NCBI GenBank assembly: GCA_026119855.1
Contig: JAOWBW010000254.1
Coordinates: 558,001 to 622,000, forward strand
Length of the DNA stretch: 64,000 nucleotides
DNA from: Campanula takesimana
Taxonomy: Eukaryota > Streptophyta > Magnoliopsida > Asterales > Campanulaceae
Direction: 5' to 3'
The notes below the pieces were generated by a model, which searched no databases, was not told where the DNA came from, and worked only from the letters and a program-made list of their open reading frames with translations. Below, piece by piece: positions 10,380 through 22,387 of this stretch. Both the position numbers and the translations under genes were made by a program. Within the stretch, counting starts at the first letter, position 1. The number at the start of each line of letters is the position of its first letter.

Positions 10380-10662
10380 CTCCCTCCGTCCCACCTCACT
10401 TGAGACCTAAGAGGTGGGCACAATAATTAAGGAAAAAATAATAAAATAAGAAAAATGATTGGTAAAAAATGAAGAGAGAGAATGAGTGGGGTTAATAATA
10501 TGCTCGTTGAATGAATTGTGTGGTGAAAAATGAAGAGAGAGAATGAGTGGGTGAGGTAGATTGAATATAAAATTATAAAAAGATTACAATCTTGGGGAGT
10601 CTTAAGTGAAGTGGGACGAACCAAAATAGAAATAAGTCTCAAGTGACGTGAGACGGAGGGAG
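10380..10662. mobile_element. Stowaway-like MITE, 283 bp
   Basis: TA duplications at 10378-10379 and 10663-10664 flank CTCCCTCCGTCCCACCTCAC and its imperfect inverse. GGTGAAAAATGAAGAGAGAG-type sequence is tandemly duplicated inside (about 10459 and 10521). Confidence 0.85.
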
Positions 10663-10939
10663 TATTTCTTTATGTGAATTGTTCTATGTTAGTTAATATG
10701 TGTGAATCCTTTTATTCAACTGTAATCAACATGAAGGGAATATGAACATATTCTTTAACAAAACTTTACGATTCAATAACAGAATTTCTAGGTCTAAATG
10801 TCGTCCTCTCTACGTAGGGATCTGTTTGCATAGTAGATTTACGCGTTCCTGGTGGTACTGCAATTAGTCAATTGTCGATCTAATATACAAGGTATGCATC
10901 TAACAGTTTTCTTAAGAGGCATTCATGGGCATGTAAGCA

Positions 10940-12180
10940 AGATACTTTCACTCTAAGCTCCAAAATGTACGAAGAAAATATGAAAAACAAAGTTATAGTT
11001 TAGGAGTCTAAAACGCTACAAATGAAAAGATTATGTGAAAAGCCATGAGGGCCAAAAAAGCAAGAGATAATTCTATGATTCAATCCTTTGAATATGCTAC
11101 AAATGAAAAAAAAAATATGTATAACAAAAATATGGTGACAAATATACGAGGGCCAAAAAAACAAAATATAATAGGAGGGTAAGATGATTCAATCCTTTGC
11201 ATGCATGCATTAATGAATCTAGAAATGCTTACACATAAACAAAAATGTACGATGAAAATATGAAAAACACTATATTATAGATGAGGAGACTAAAACGTTA
11301 AAATGAAAAGATTGTGTACAACAAATATATGGTGAGAAAAAATATGAGGGCCCAAAAAACAAAAGAAAATACGAGGGTAAGATAATCCTTTGGATACATG
11401 CATTAATGAAAGATAATACGAGGGTAAGATGATTCAATCATTTGCATACATGCATTAATGAAAGATAATAGGAGGGTAAGATGATTCAATCCTTTGCATA
11501 CATGCATTAATGAATCTAGAAATGTTTACATATAAACAAAAATGTACGAAGCAAATTTGAAAAACACAATTATAGATGAGGAGACTAAATCACTAAAATG
11601 AAAAGATTGTGTACAACAAATATATGATGAGAAAAAATATGAGGGCGAGAAAAACAAAAGAAAATATGAGGGTAAGATGAGTCACTCCTTTGGATACATG
11701 CATTAATGAAAGATAATAGGAGGGTAAGATGATTCAATCCTTTGCATACATGCATTAATGAAAGATAATAGGAGGGTACGATGATTCAATCATGCATACA
11801 TGCATTAAGGAATCTAGAAATGTTTACATATAAACAAAACTATACGAAGCAAATCTGAAAAACACAATTATAGATGAGGAGACTAAATCAGTAAAATGAA
11901 AAGACTGTGTACAACAAATATATGGTGAGAAAAAATATGAGGGTCCAAAAACAAAAGAAAATATGAGGGTAAGATGATTCAATTCTTTGGATACATGCAT
12001 TAATGAAAGATAATAGGAAGGTAAGATGATTCAATCCTTTGCATACATGCATTAATGAAAGATAATAGGAGGGTAAGATGATTCAATCATGCATACATGC
12101 ATTAAGGAATCTAGAAATGTTTACATATAAACAAAAATGTACGAAGCAAATCTGAAAAACACAATTATCTATCAATTTGA
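10940..12180. repeat. Tandem repeat array, about 295-bp unit
   Basis: About four copies of a unit containing AAAATGTACGAAG, GATGAGGAGACTAAA, AAAAGATTGTGTACAACAAA and GGTAAGATGATTCAATCCTT. Within units, a 57-bp GATAATAGGAGGGTAAGATG segment is itself duplicated. Related copies lie at 20187-20960, 46110-46560 and, as a 60-bp scrap, 56512-56570. Elsewhere it is part of the gene's middle intron, so this array is probably a torn-off piece of a gene copy. Confidence 0.8.
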
Positions 12181-13018
12181 TCAAACTAAATCTGAAAAAC
12201 ACAATTATCTATCAATCTGAAAAACACAACAGCCACAAGCATTTTTTTTTACCTAAAAGAAAGCCTTGCTTTCCTCAATTTCTGTTAAGGACTTCATTCC
12301 AAAACTTGTAATTACTTTCTATCGCTCGCTCCTCTCTATAGCTCAAATGCTAACATTATCTATCAATTTGATCAAACTAAATTCCAAAGTTTATCAATTA
12401 TGAGCACAATGATTTATCGCTCATGATAGTCGGGACTGGCCATTGGAGTGAATGGCTCCCCATATTACTCATGGAATCAATAATGTTAGTTGGGGTCACT
12501 CAGAAATTTTACCAAATAAACAGAATAGCCTAAAATTCTGATTCTTAACTTTTGGTTACAAACTTCACAGCTTAGAATGTCAGATCAACATGGTTTCCCG
12601 GTCAAGTTGCTCCTATCTTCATATGTATTACTGCTTATCAAACAGCATGTTAGCAATATGATAAATATATACTTGAGTTGATCATGAGGTTCCAATAATA
12701 TATGTTGTTTGACAATATATTATTTTGAGTTCTGGGTGAAAAAGGAGAAACATTCAGCTATCAGAAATTGATAGAAATGGATCCATGAAGCTGAGAACAA
12801 GAAAGTATGGAATGCAAAAAAAAAATGTATCAACACTTGCACCTTTCATAGGGGCCTATAGACCTTGAAGTTGACCAAAAATTATTTCAAGACTTGGTGA
12901 GGTGGCATAAGACCTTTTAATAGGTGCAACCGTGTAAAAGTGCCTTCATTGGTTATAATTTCAAAATTATCAGATGCCATCACTGCTATCAAGAGGAAAT
13001 GAGCACTGAATTACTGAC

Positions 13019-13105
13019 CTGAACAAGTACGTATAGAGCTAACAAGATGAGGTGTTGTCCCCTGAAGAATCATGCCTATCACTGCCATCAAAACAAGTCA
13101 GATCC
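13019..13105 (-). pseudogene. Copy B ILQ.TPHLV exon (RecA2 start)
   Basis: The donor TCAG|GTCAGTAA (AC at 13017-13018) follows a frame reading LVLMAVIGMILQGTTPHLVS. It resembles ELVL.YTREIL..TAPHLVD at the start of the second RecA domain of plant HRQ1. Copies occur at about 16100, 41930, 49969, 58407 and 62695. Confidence 0.6.
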
Positions 13106-13434
13106 GAGATGCAGATATCAAACAACTGTCAACATAAAGAAAAATGTTACCAAGTTCACGAAGTTGTGTTTGGAAAAATGGAATCCAATGAAGTCCAAGC
13201 TGAACGACTGAACGCCATACGTCACGTGAAAGAGAAGGGAAAATATTAGCACATACAATATGCTACACTTGTGGTTTATGTTTGAAACCTCTTCTAACTC
13301 GTTTTACATCACTTGGTCAAATTTTTTAAGTATACACACACGCCACACAAACATATATTATGTAGTGGGTCCCGCATGTGCTCACACAGGATGACTGCTT
13401 CAAATTAAAGTGGAAGGTAACTGAAATTGGGGAG

Positions 13435-13564
13435 GATTCTTACCCGGCAAAGCACATGGGGGAAAGGATACCATGAGCACAACCCAGCAAAGTCTCCTCA
13501 GTCTAAGAGCATTTGACAGCCAAATGTTCCCTTATAGACGTGAGCTTCATCATATAGGACAAAC
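13435..13564 (-). pseudogene. Copy B DEAH-box exon, frameshifted
   Basis: After the acceptor (CT at 13565-13566) the frame reads FVLYDEAHVYKGTFGCQ, the Walker B/DEAH motif. It then loses 4 nt (AGTG in other copies), shifting the ALRLRRL end. The motif III (TAT) region is unrecognisable. Confidence 0.72.
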
Positions 13565-13819
13565 CTGTTACAGAAGAATTGCAAATTAAAATGAAAACTC
13601 AACTGGTGAATATAAATGTATTGCAACCATATTAATAACATAGAAAAGAAGTAGCAACCTTCTCTTAAATCATAAAGTGAAACTTGAAAGAATTTTATTT
13701 TATTTTATTTAAAAAAAAGATCTTCAGAAAAAAAATCATTATGCAAAGTGAAGGTAAGGTGCAATATGATGAAGAAAACGGCCAACAGAACCCAAAGAGA
13801 ACTAACCAGTAGAACTTAT

Positions 13820-13915
13820 CTAAGGTTTAATACAATTCTCCCGAAATTGTCCAGGAAGGCATGAAATGGTCACACCAACATGTGTACCATATCTGGATTT
13901 GTGATCAACCACATA
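13820..13915 (-). pseudogene. Copy B ITNPDM-type exon
   Basis: It carries ITNPDMVHMLV-like sequence followed by the same TGA as copy A. The donor GT is also changed (CTTAT instead of CTTAC on the plus strand). Confidence 0.6.
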
Positions 13916-13993
13916 AGCTGTCAAAAGATCAACACGCTATACAGAAAGCTGACAAACACCAATGTCTGGAAATACCATAACTTACTGAAATAC

Positions 13994-14112
13994 CAGTCTA
14001 GCCTTATCACGAAGCCATAGCCTATCCTCCGGAGGAGTATTCCAAAATTTAATTCAACTTTAAAATCTTTTAACAAAGATAAAATAGCTCTTAGTTGATC
14101 TAGAGCTAAAGC
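13994..14112 (-). pseudogene. Copy B motif Ia exon (ALAQDQLRA)
   Basis: ALALDQLRAILSLLKDFKVE followed by the shared 13-nt deletion. Q is changed to L in the ALAQDQ motif, as in copies C and F. Confidence 0.7.
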
Positions 14113-14500
14113 CTGCATGAGTGAAATTATTCACTTATCCCATAGGGAAAATCTAAGAATCCAGCAAAGCAACATAATTGACATTACAGAGCATCTGTAG
14201 TACCGATTCTACGTAATTGAGCGATATAACTAGATAAGCCATATTGTACAAAATCTTTGTCTAGAACAAGTTAAGAGCAATGCTAACAATATTTGAGACA
14301 ATATTGAATTCTCCCGCCTCGACAGTTCCCTGTTTTGGAACGTCTAGTGCCAAAGTCACTAAAACGGACTCTGGAATGTACTTTATCCGCTGGTTTAGGT
14401 GATGAGAAATGCGAAAGGAAAAAAATTACTCCCCTTGGGAATGATATGGCCGCCTTTTCTGTGAAAGAGGGGGGCAGATTCGCCGGCTTATTCAATTTGT

Positions 14501-14573
14501 CGGGACTGGCGGGGAACGAACCCGCAACTTCCACCTTGACTGGGCGGTGCTCTGTGACACGATCAATTTGATT
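14501..14573 (-). pseudogene. tRNA-Asp(GUC)-like pseudogene (copy B)
   Basis: The anticodon arm CCGCCCAGTCAAGGTGG keeps a GUC anticodon, and the acceptor end is CAGTCCCG. The T-loop is mutated and the D-arm degraded. Confidence 0.55.
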
Positions 14574-14581
14574 GGGCACTC

Positions 14582-14694
14582 GCCGTGTATTTTCATTTCC
14601 AACACCGGAATATTATACAAAGAGAGTTCTCACTGAATGACATTGTTCCCACGATAAAATCCCCTCCGACACTGGAAGTCTGAATTGACGCCGC
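14582..14694 (-). pseudogene. Copy B Walker A exon, motif destroyed
   Basis: The frame SIQTSSVGGDFIVGTM is followed by SFSENSLC where TSSGKSLC is expected. The acceptor is at 14695-14696. Confidence 0.65.
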
Positions 14695-16099
14695 CTAAGT
14701 CGAGAGTAAAAACAATATCCAAAAAGTAATAGGGCTACAAAGTGTTATTGTTTGCAGGGAATATGTATATACATACTCCCGCCGTTTCATTTGAAATTGC
14801 AAAAAAACCGTCGTGCACAGGAACTAAGGAGAAGAGTTTGTGTCTCACACACACACACATATATAAACAACTAAGTGACAAGCAGAACAGGGATACAAAT
14901 ACTCCCTCCACTTCAAAAAGGTCCATCTTTCATCTTTGATTTGTCCAGAAGAAAAAAACACTGCACATATTCATGATTACATATTGTGGTGTACGGATAC
15001 ACCAATGACATTGTCCTTGGTGATGAGAAGAACATGGCAGCTGATACAAATAAAAAAATTAAAAAAATGGAGAGAACCTTTTATATTAAGAAACTTTCAT
15101 ATACAGAAGGAATAAATCAGTGAAAACGCAATGCAACTATAGGAGTAGAAAGAACGTTGACAGCCCTCGTATCGAGGCAAACATACATTCATCAATCTGT
15201 AGCAAAGGGTGAGCAGTGATATCATAGGAACAAAATCGAGTAGGTAAAAGGGGAAAGGTTCCTGAAGTTTTATGTGCTCAGGATTTCCATAAAGTATACA
15301 GGATAAGATTAGCCTTTACTTTATGTAGTGAAGATGCTGCGCAGCTAAAATATAACAGCATCACAGACCACGTGTGCTGGAATGATCAGGTGAACGTTTC
15401 ATGATAAGAAAAAATACAGACAGTCCAAAACAAGAATATCCATTGATAGTAAAGTTAAGCGAAAATATGAAATAAACGGAGGGAAATGCTTATGATTGTT
15501 CAGAAATATACAACATACACTAATAACTGCACCAATCATCTAAAGGCTTACAAGCAATATCAACAGTGTAGTTAGACCTAGCGAAAGGCAAATTAACAAG
15601 AATGTGCGTGTCTGATTTAGCAAAAATCTTGCTTTCGATTCAATGGAATAGTGAAAAAGGATAGATGTAGCCAACCTCAAGCAGATACTTGAGCTGGTAA
15701 GTGTAGGAACATTACATCAACAACTTTACATATGAATCTTTAAAAAGGCCACAGATTATCCATGTGAGTGTATGCTTTAACTCTAAAAGATCCCCTACAT
15801 GACTTACACCATGCTTCGAACGAATAAAAAATTAGGGGTTCAGACCAGTTTTCAGAAGTTGATAGAAATGGATCCATGAAGTTGAGTACAAGGAACGTCG
15901 CAAAAGGGAAATCGACACTTCACCTTCCATAAGGACCTAAAGACCCGGAGTTGACCTAAATAAGTGTTTGGGACTGGGTGAGGTGGCATATGACCTTTTA
16001 CTAGGTGCAACTATTTTAAAGTGTCTTCATTGATTATAATTTCACAATAATCATATTCCGTCACCACTATCTAGAGGAATAAGGAACTGAAGTACTGAC

Positions 16100-16230
16100 C
16101 TGAGCAGCATAACCACACAAGGGTAGCTACACATAAAGTTAAGAAGATGAGGTCCTGTCCCCTGAAGAATCTCCCACCTTATCACGATCACAGCCATCAT
16201 AACAAATCAGATCCTAGACATATATATCAA
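16100..16230 (-). pseudogene. ILQ.GPHL exon, middle block 1
   Basis: The donor AC is at 16098-16099, and the frame reads IRWEILQGTGPHLLN. It belongs to a more diverged subgroup than the copies at 13019 and 49969, matching 41930-42060. Confidence 0.5.
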
Positions 16231-16627
16231 ATGGCTAACAACATAAAGAAAAATGCAACCAAAGGGGCTATGTTACATAGGTATAACACAAAACAAGTTC
16301 ACAAAGTTTGCGTCTTTTACGAATGCAATACAACGAAGTCCATGCTGAACCGTTTCTCAAAAGAGAAGTGAAAACTCCCATATAGGACTGCAAAAGGAAT
16401 TACCGAGTCATGCACTAAAGAACCACTTCCGAATAAAAACGAAGCTGAATGTCGCTTGTGCTTTTACAAGAACTATTCCAACCGAAGGTACGAACAGTGC
16501 TTTCCATGAAGCATGAACAGCTTTAAAGTGTTTTATAAATAAGAATAACCATATTTCCAGTAGGTGGCATCACATACTTCCCTGCTTTATTACTCACTGA
16601 CTAGGATAAGCTTCATTATGTTAAATA

Positions 16628-16806
16628 CTCCCTCCGTCCCAAAATGAACTTCACATTTGACTATTCAAACTTTTTAATGATATGAACACTTGATTCAATA
16701 GTCATGTTTTGTTTGGGCACTACTAAGCCTAGATTGTAGAAATGTGAAGAATTTTTTGGGACAATGAAAAATGCCAAATGAGAAAATCATTTTGGGACGG
16801 AGGCAG
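16628..16806. mobile_element. Stowaway-like MITE, 179 bp, absent from paralogue
   Basis: TA duplications at 16626-16627 and 16807-16808. The paralogue at 42456-42457 shows the intact site GTTAAATACATTTTATTTCC with a single TA. The insertion therefore followed the duplication, or was carried by only one parent. Confidence 0.92.
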
Positions 16807-17089
16807 TACATTTTATTTCCAGAATAGTGGACAATCGTAAGATAAGTAGAACAAAAGACCACGCCAAAAGGATTAATTCAAAAATTGTAAAGGTTTTAAA
16901 AAGGAAACAGAACTTGAGGCCTCTCCCAGTTATTATCATATTTATCAGATTCTTCGTAAGGGTATCTGAAACATTGGTTAAACCATGACTAGCTCAAAGA
17001 ATTGCTCATCGATAAGTAAACCAAGAAAACAACTACAATAGAAAAAAGGTAAAAACCCTATTTTTGTTAGTTAACTTTACCTGTTTTCA

Positions 17090-17460
17090 AAATTGGTCAA
17101 CCATAATAAAGTTTCAAATGTCTCATCCATGTTCCATTTTTTGAAATGTACTCACTCCACTGACGGAATTGTTTAAAAATTAGTAAATTTTGATCACGTG
17201 ATAGCATTTGGCTAACAGTCATTAGATATTTAATGGGTCCATTAACTATTTGGATGGAATTGTTAATTTTTTCAACACGTAAAGGAGGGGGAGGAATCTG
17301 GAAAATAGAGGGGGTGGCATGAGAAATAAAAGACAATCCCTCTCCTCAAGGAATATTTCCACCCCGTTACCCCCTTCTAATTCTTCTCAGGCTAACCCCT
17401 TCCTTTCATCAATGAATCCAGCCAAGCAAGCATCAAGGTACACGTCCAACTCATAACCCC
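17090..17460. other. Intron segment, paralogous to 42760-43110
   Basis: A moderately conserved non-repetitive stretch (AAAGGAGGGGGAGGAATCTG.., CCAAGCAAGCATCAAGGTAC). An open frame exists in one paralogue only (42899-43105), so coding is not supported. Confidence 0.35.
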
Positions 17461-17469
17461 TTCATACAT

Positions 17470-19982
17470 GGTCGTCCTAGTATATTATAGGCCATGCGTA
17501 AAGTCGTAAATAAGCTTTAATGAACGATGGCAGAGAATGCCGAAACTTATTTATTGTATTACCAGAATATGTTACGTAAAAACTTTTAAATATGATTAGT
17601 ACTTAAAAAACCAAAAAATATATAAAATGTATAACAAATACATGAAAAAATAAATACATAAATACGAGGGCCCAAAAATATTACAAAAGAAAAGATTATC
17701 TACAACCATATATAAAAATAATGAATATTAGGCAAACTAACATATTTTAGTACATCCAAGTAAAGGTGAAAGCTACAAACCCCTGCCACGAAAATAAGTT
17801 ACTAGATGAAAACGGTTCATATTAGGTTCCCACAAAAAACTACAAAAGAAAATATTATGTATAAGAAAAATATGAAAAGTAAATAAATATGAGGCCCCAA
17901 AAAAATTACAAAAGGAAAAACATCTTATACAGCAAAAGTTTTGAAAAAATAAAGGAAGGAGGAAGCTACAAAGACATATACTCCCTCCGTCCCAAAATGA
18001 TCTTCCCATTTGACTGTTCAAACTTTTTAAAGATACAAACATTTGCTTCACTAGCCATGTTTTGTTTATGCACTTTTAAGCCCAAATTGTAGAAATAGGA
18101 AGAACTTTTTTGGGACAATGAGAAATGGCAAATGAGAAGATCATTTTGGGACGGAGGGAGTAATATACAACTAAAATTTAAAATAATAAATATGGGGAAA
18201 GATTACGTACTAAAACTAATTTATTAAAGTACATCTAACTAAAGGTGAAATATGCCCTAACGGCCAGTGATAAAAGAAGTAGGAACCTTAAATGCATTCT
18301 TTTATTACGAAAACATGTAAAAAATTTACAAATATGGTACTTAAAATCCCCAATATATAGAATATGTAAGACAAAAAAAAGAACTACAAAAGAAAATATT
18401 GTGCAGTAAATATATAAAAAATAAGTAAGTACATGGGCCCAATAAATTACAAAAAAAAAAAAATATATGTATAACAAAAATATGAAAAATGAAGGAAAAA
18501 AGAAAGCTCCAAAGAAAAGATTGTGTACAACAAAAATACAAAAATAATAAATATGAAGAAATTTATTAAAGTACATCCAAGTAAAGTGAAATCTCCAAAC
18601 ACCCCTCATCCAAAAAAAATAAAAAGTTACAATTTGAAGAAAAAAACAAGGATCCAAAGAAACTACAAAAGATTGTATTATGTGCATTAAAATATGAAAA
18701 GAAACAAATATGAGGGCCCTAAAAAAGTTACAAAATAACATATTATATACAACAAAATATGGAAATAGAGAAAGAAGAGAGCTACAAACAAAAGATTATG
18801 TCTAACTATAATATAAAATAACAAAAATGGGGAAAAATAAGACCCAACGGCCGAAGTTAAAAGAAAGTGAAAACTTAATTGCATAGTTTTGTTAGCAAAA
18901 TATGTCAAGTAAGAACTTCTACAAAAGGTTAGTCTTTAAAAAAATCTATAATTTAGAACATGCACAACAAAAGTATGAAATAAATAAGGGTTCCCAAAAT
19001 AAATTACAAAACAAAAGATTATATATAAAAATATGGAAATAAACAGGTACAAGGGCCAAAAAAATTTGTATAAAAATTTTTAAAAAGGAAAAGAGAAAGT
19101 TATGAAAGAAAAGATTATGTACGACTAAATACAAAATAAGTATGAGGCAAAATAATTATTAAAGTACATTCAAGTAAAGGTAAAAGCTATGAATCCTCCT
19201 CTCGCCCACCCCCATCAAAAATAAAAAATAAAAATATTATAAGTAAAAAATAATTATTAGGTTCCCCAAAAACAGCACAAGAAAATATTATGAACGATAA
19301 AAATAATAAAAATATATAAATAAATATGAGGGACCCACAACAGTGGTGACAAATATAATTTATATAACAAAGAAAAATTAAGGAAAAGAAAACCTACAAA
19401 GAAAAGATTATGCACAACCAAAATATAAAAATAATAGATATGGAGTAAAGATTATATATAACAAAACTATTTATTAAAGTAAATCAAAGTTAAGATGAAA
19501 TAAGCGTTAATGATCGATGATAAAAGAATGTGGAAACTTAAATGCATATATTTATTACCAAACTATATTATCTTGAAACTTATACAAATGGTTAGTACAT
19601 AAAAACCCAATAACATTGAATATGTAGAGCAAAACTATAAAGGAAAAAAAAACTTTTAGGGCATCAAAAATGTTACAAAAGAACGTATTATATGGTTCAA
19701 AATTATGAAGGAAAAAAAGGATGTGAGAAAGCTACAAAAGAAATATTATGTACAACTACAATATAAAAATAATAAATATGGCGCAAAGATTGTGTATAAC
19801 AAACTAATTTATTAAAGTACATCTGACCACCCCCACCCCCCCTAAAAAGAAAACAGGAAAAAGAATTATTTACAATAAGTATATGGGGGGGGGGGGGGGG
19901 AAGCTAAATGGAGGGTTCTAAAAGAAGTTACAAAAGAATATATAATGGATAAAAAAAATTAAACATGGACCTAAAAAAACTA

Positions 19983-20016
<34 letters not shown>

Positions 20017-20180
20017 TACAACCAAAATATAAAATTAATAAATATGGGTCAAAGATTACACATAAAAAAATACTTATTAAAGTATATCCAAGTAAACATG
20101 ATAGCTACAACAACCCCCACCCTCTAAAAAAATGTACATAAATGTATCAAAAAAATGCTAAATATGAGGGTCCTAAACAA
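17470..20180. repeat. AT-rich degenerate tandem array in intron, copy 1
   Basis: The units repeat themes such as AAATATGAGGGCCCAAAAAA, TTACAAAAGAAAATATTATG, TACAACAAAAATATGAAAA and TTATTAAAGTACATCCAAGT, with a period of very roughly 150-200 bp. Phe-rich minus-strand frames here, including the 168-codon one at 18235-18741, come from this composition. Homopolymers include a G run at about 19886-19900 and an A run at about 19985-20013. Confidence 0.75.
17981..18160. mobile_element. Stowaway-like MITE, 180 bp, shared with 43624
   Basis: TA-flanked, with CTCCCTCCGTCCCAAAATGA and GGGACGGAGGGAG ends. It is present at the same position in the paralogous block, so it predates that duplication. Confidence 0.9.
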
Positions 20181-20186
20181 GCTACA

Positions 20187-20960
20187 AAGAAAAATGTACG
20201 AAGAAAATATGAAAAACAAAGTTATAGATTAGGGGACTAAAACGTTACAAACGAAAAGATTGTGTGCAACAAAAATATGGTGAAAAGACATATGAGTGCC
20301 AAAAAAGCAAGAGATAATAGGATGATTCAATCCTTTGAATACGCTACAAATGAAAAGATTATGTACAACAAAAATATGGTGACAAATATATGAGGGCCAA
20401 AAAAACAAACGCTAATAGGAAGGTAAGATGATTCAATCCTTTGCATGCATGCATTAATGAATCTAGAAATGCTTACACATAAACAAAAATGTACGAAGAA
20501 AATATGAAAAACACTATATTATAGATGAGGAGACTTAAACGTTAAAATGAAAAGATTGTGTACAACAAATATATGGTGAGAAAAAATATGAGGGCCCAAA
20601 ACACAAAAGAAAATATGAGGGTAAGATGATTCAATCCTTTGGATACATGCATTAATGAAAGATAATAGGAGGGTACGATGATTCAATCCTTTGCATCCAT
20701 GCATTAATGAAAGATAATAGGAGGGTAAAATGATTCAATCCTGCATACATGCATTAATGAATCTAGAAATGTTTACATATAAACAAAAATGTACGAAACA
20801 AATCTGAAAAACACAATTACAGATGGAGACTAAATCACTAAAATGAAAAGATTGTGTACAACAAATATATGGTGAGAAAATATGAGGGCCCAAAAAACAA
20901 AAGAAACTATGAGGGTAAGATGATTCAATCCTTTGATACATGCATTAATGAATCTGGAAC
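20187..20960. repeat. 295-bp-type tandem repeat in intron, copy 1
   Basis: About two and a half units of the family described at 10940-12180, next to the AT-rich array. Confidence 0.75.
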
Positions 20961-21430
20961 TCTTTACATATAAATTTGCATTATTTTATCAGTTTTGGGC
21001 CCTTGGCAATTGACCATCCTGCCCCGCCTTCTCATTCTTCTCCGGCGAACCGTTCCCTTCGCCAATGATTTGAATGGGGGGTCAGCGGCTAACCCCCACT
21101 CAAATCAACATTCCTTTTCTCCCCTTCTAAATTTAAAGGCTGCAGTTATGGGTTTGCTTACTTGTACAACTAATTGCTATGCATTCACTCAAATTTTGAA
21201 GATGGGAATAGTTAATCTGCACATATAATAGGCGAAGAAAATTATCTGCGCTTCTGTTTGGTGTATATTGAGAAATTTTTCAAGAAAAGTTACTGGACCC
21301 GTTAGATAGGTCACAAATGTGCTAAATATCTAACATTTGCATTCAAAGGGTGCCCATTCCAAGGAAAAAAATGGGACATGAATGCGGACATTTGTTATAT
21401 AAGTTGTCCAACTAGAAAATCGATCATTAC

Positions 21431-21504
21431 CTAGACTTTCCAGTAACACCAATTTCGTCAGCAGATCTGCAGCTCCAAATGGCAGTTTTAGTTCTCTTAG
21501 CAAC
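21431..21504 (-). pseudogene. VAKRTKT exon between NDGSP exon and RecA2
   Basis: An AG acceptor (CT at 21505-21506) and a GTAATG donor (AC at 21429-21430) bound VAKRTKTAIWSCRSADEIGV. The position and lysine/serine-rich character fit the poorly conserved segment after LWNPP in HRQ1. The frame is open here and at 47034-47103. Confidence 0.5.
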
Positions 21505-21599
21505 CTGTAATTTGGCAATGCCAGTATGTTTTAAGAACCAGTAGGGAATCTGATCAAATGAACAGCAGAACGTAAGTAACTAATAAGGAACCAACAGTA

Positions 21600-21688
21600 T
21601 TCAGGAATAATGGAGGATTCCACAGGGCGAAAAGCTTGGTGGCGGAAGGACTGCCATCATTCTGAATCAAACACCATTGTTGGTAAAC
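21600..21688 (-). pseudogene. NDGSP exon (LPTM..LIQNDGSPS), frameshifted
   Basis: The acceptor is at 21689-21690. The reading LPTM, then after a frame change LIQNDGSPSATKLFALWNPP, matches the ANLPTLDLIQNDGSPSS..LWNP block after motif III. An insertion after ATGG breaks the frame. Confidence 0.7.
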
Positions 21689-22136
21689 CTGCAATTATCT
21701 ACAGCACCAAGGGAAATAAGTAAATGACATTGAAACTTCTGATGTAAATGCATGACTTTTTACTTTAAGCAGTTTAATATCACATATTTTGTTAACAAGT
21801 GGGGCAGCACCTGCTGAGAATCCTATATGCTGGGGAGGGGGAGCCCTTGTCCCAGTTCTGCAAGGCACTTGTATCAAATACTGACAGTTGATTAAAGCAG
21901 GAAATAAATAAATCACCTTATACTTATTCTTATGTCAATTAGAGAATAATAATCTTACCATGGCATGTTCTTGAGTATTTGAAGAAGTTGCCGGGTAAAC
22001 CACACGCTTGCTTCAACGCAAGTAACTACTAATTATGAGCTTGCCAACAAAACAGCCACAAGCATTTTTTTACCTGAAAGAAAGCCTTGCTTTCCTCAAT
22101 TTCTGTTAAGGACTTCATTCCTTAACTTGTCATTTA

Positions 22137-22387
22137 CTCCCTCCGTCCCAAAATGAACTTCATACTTTTTTCACTATTATTGCGAACGAACTTTGAGCAA
22201 TAATTTTAGGTTGATTTAATTGTCCTAATGGAAATCTAAAACTTGTTATTGATACACCATCAACAATACTATCAATAACAAGTTTACGAGTTTCATTACG
22301 ACAATTATATCAACCTAAAATTATTGTTCAAAGTTCCTTCGCAATAACAGCGAAAAAAGTATGAAGATCATTTTGGGACGGAGGGAG
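22137..22387. mobile_element. MITE, 251 bp, near-perfect hairpin, polymorphic among paralogues
   Basis: TA-flanked (22135-22136, 22388-22389), with arms of about 115 bp containing TTGAGCAATAATTTTAGGTTG and AAAACTTGTTATTGA themes. Filled at 22137 and 48173 (181 bp, internal deletion). Empty at 12313-12314 and 56841-56842. Confidence 0.92.

Larger units (their letters stand above)
12180..15849 (-). pseudogene. HRQ1-like helicase pseudogene, copy B (core exons)
   Basis: From right to left: 42 bp of the SFEDLL exon, the Walker A exon (14582-14694), a tRNA-like sequence, the ALAQDQ exon (13994-14112), the ITNPDM exon (about 13820-13915), the DEAH exon (about 13435-13564) and the ILQ..PHLV exon (13019-13105). 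The motif V-VI block seen at 22440-23340 is deleted at 12356. About 1 kb containing the linker exon is missing near 14870. At 15849 the sequence switches to downstream-gene material. It retains the empty site of the MITE found at 22137. Confidence 0.72.
15850..22010 (-). pseudogene. HRQ1-like pseudogene, middle block with giant repeat-filled intron
   Basis: It contains the ILQ exon (16100 to about 16230) at the left and the VAKRTKT exon (21431-21504) and NDGSP exon (about 21600-21688) at the right. Between them lies about 5 kb of intron made of AT-rich repeats. It is paralogous to 41500-47300 with high identity. The left junction at 15849 joins copy B's SFEDLL exon directly to sequence from near the ILQ exon. 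Confidence 0.6.

Noticed and set aside
14335..14579. Opposed open frames of 78 and 98 codons around the tRNA-like sequence
   Set aside because: They read through the intron and tRNA remnant, are broken in copies A and D, and show no known domain.
18235..18741. 168-codon minus-strand open frame
   Set aside because: Phe/Tyr-rich translation of an AT-rich repeat array; the paralogous array breaks it into shorter frames. Not a gene.
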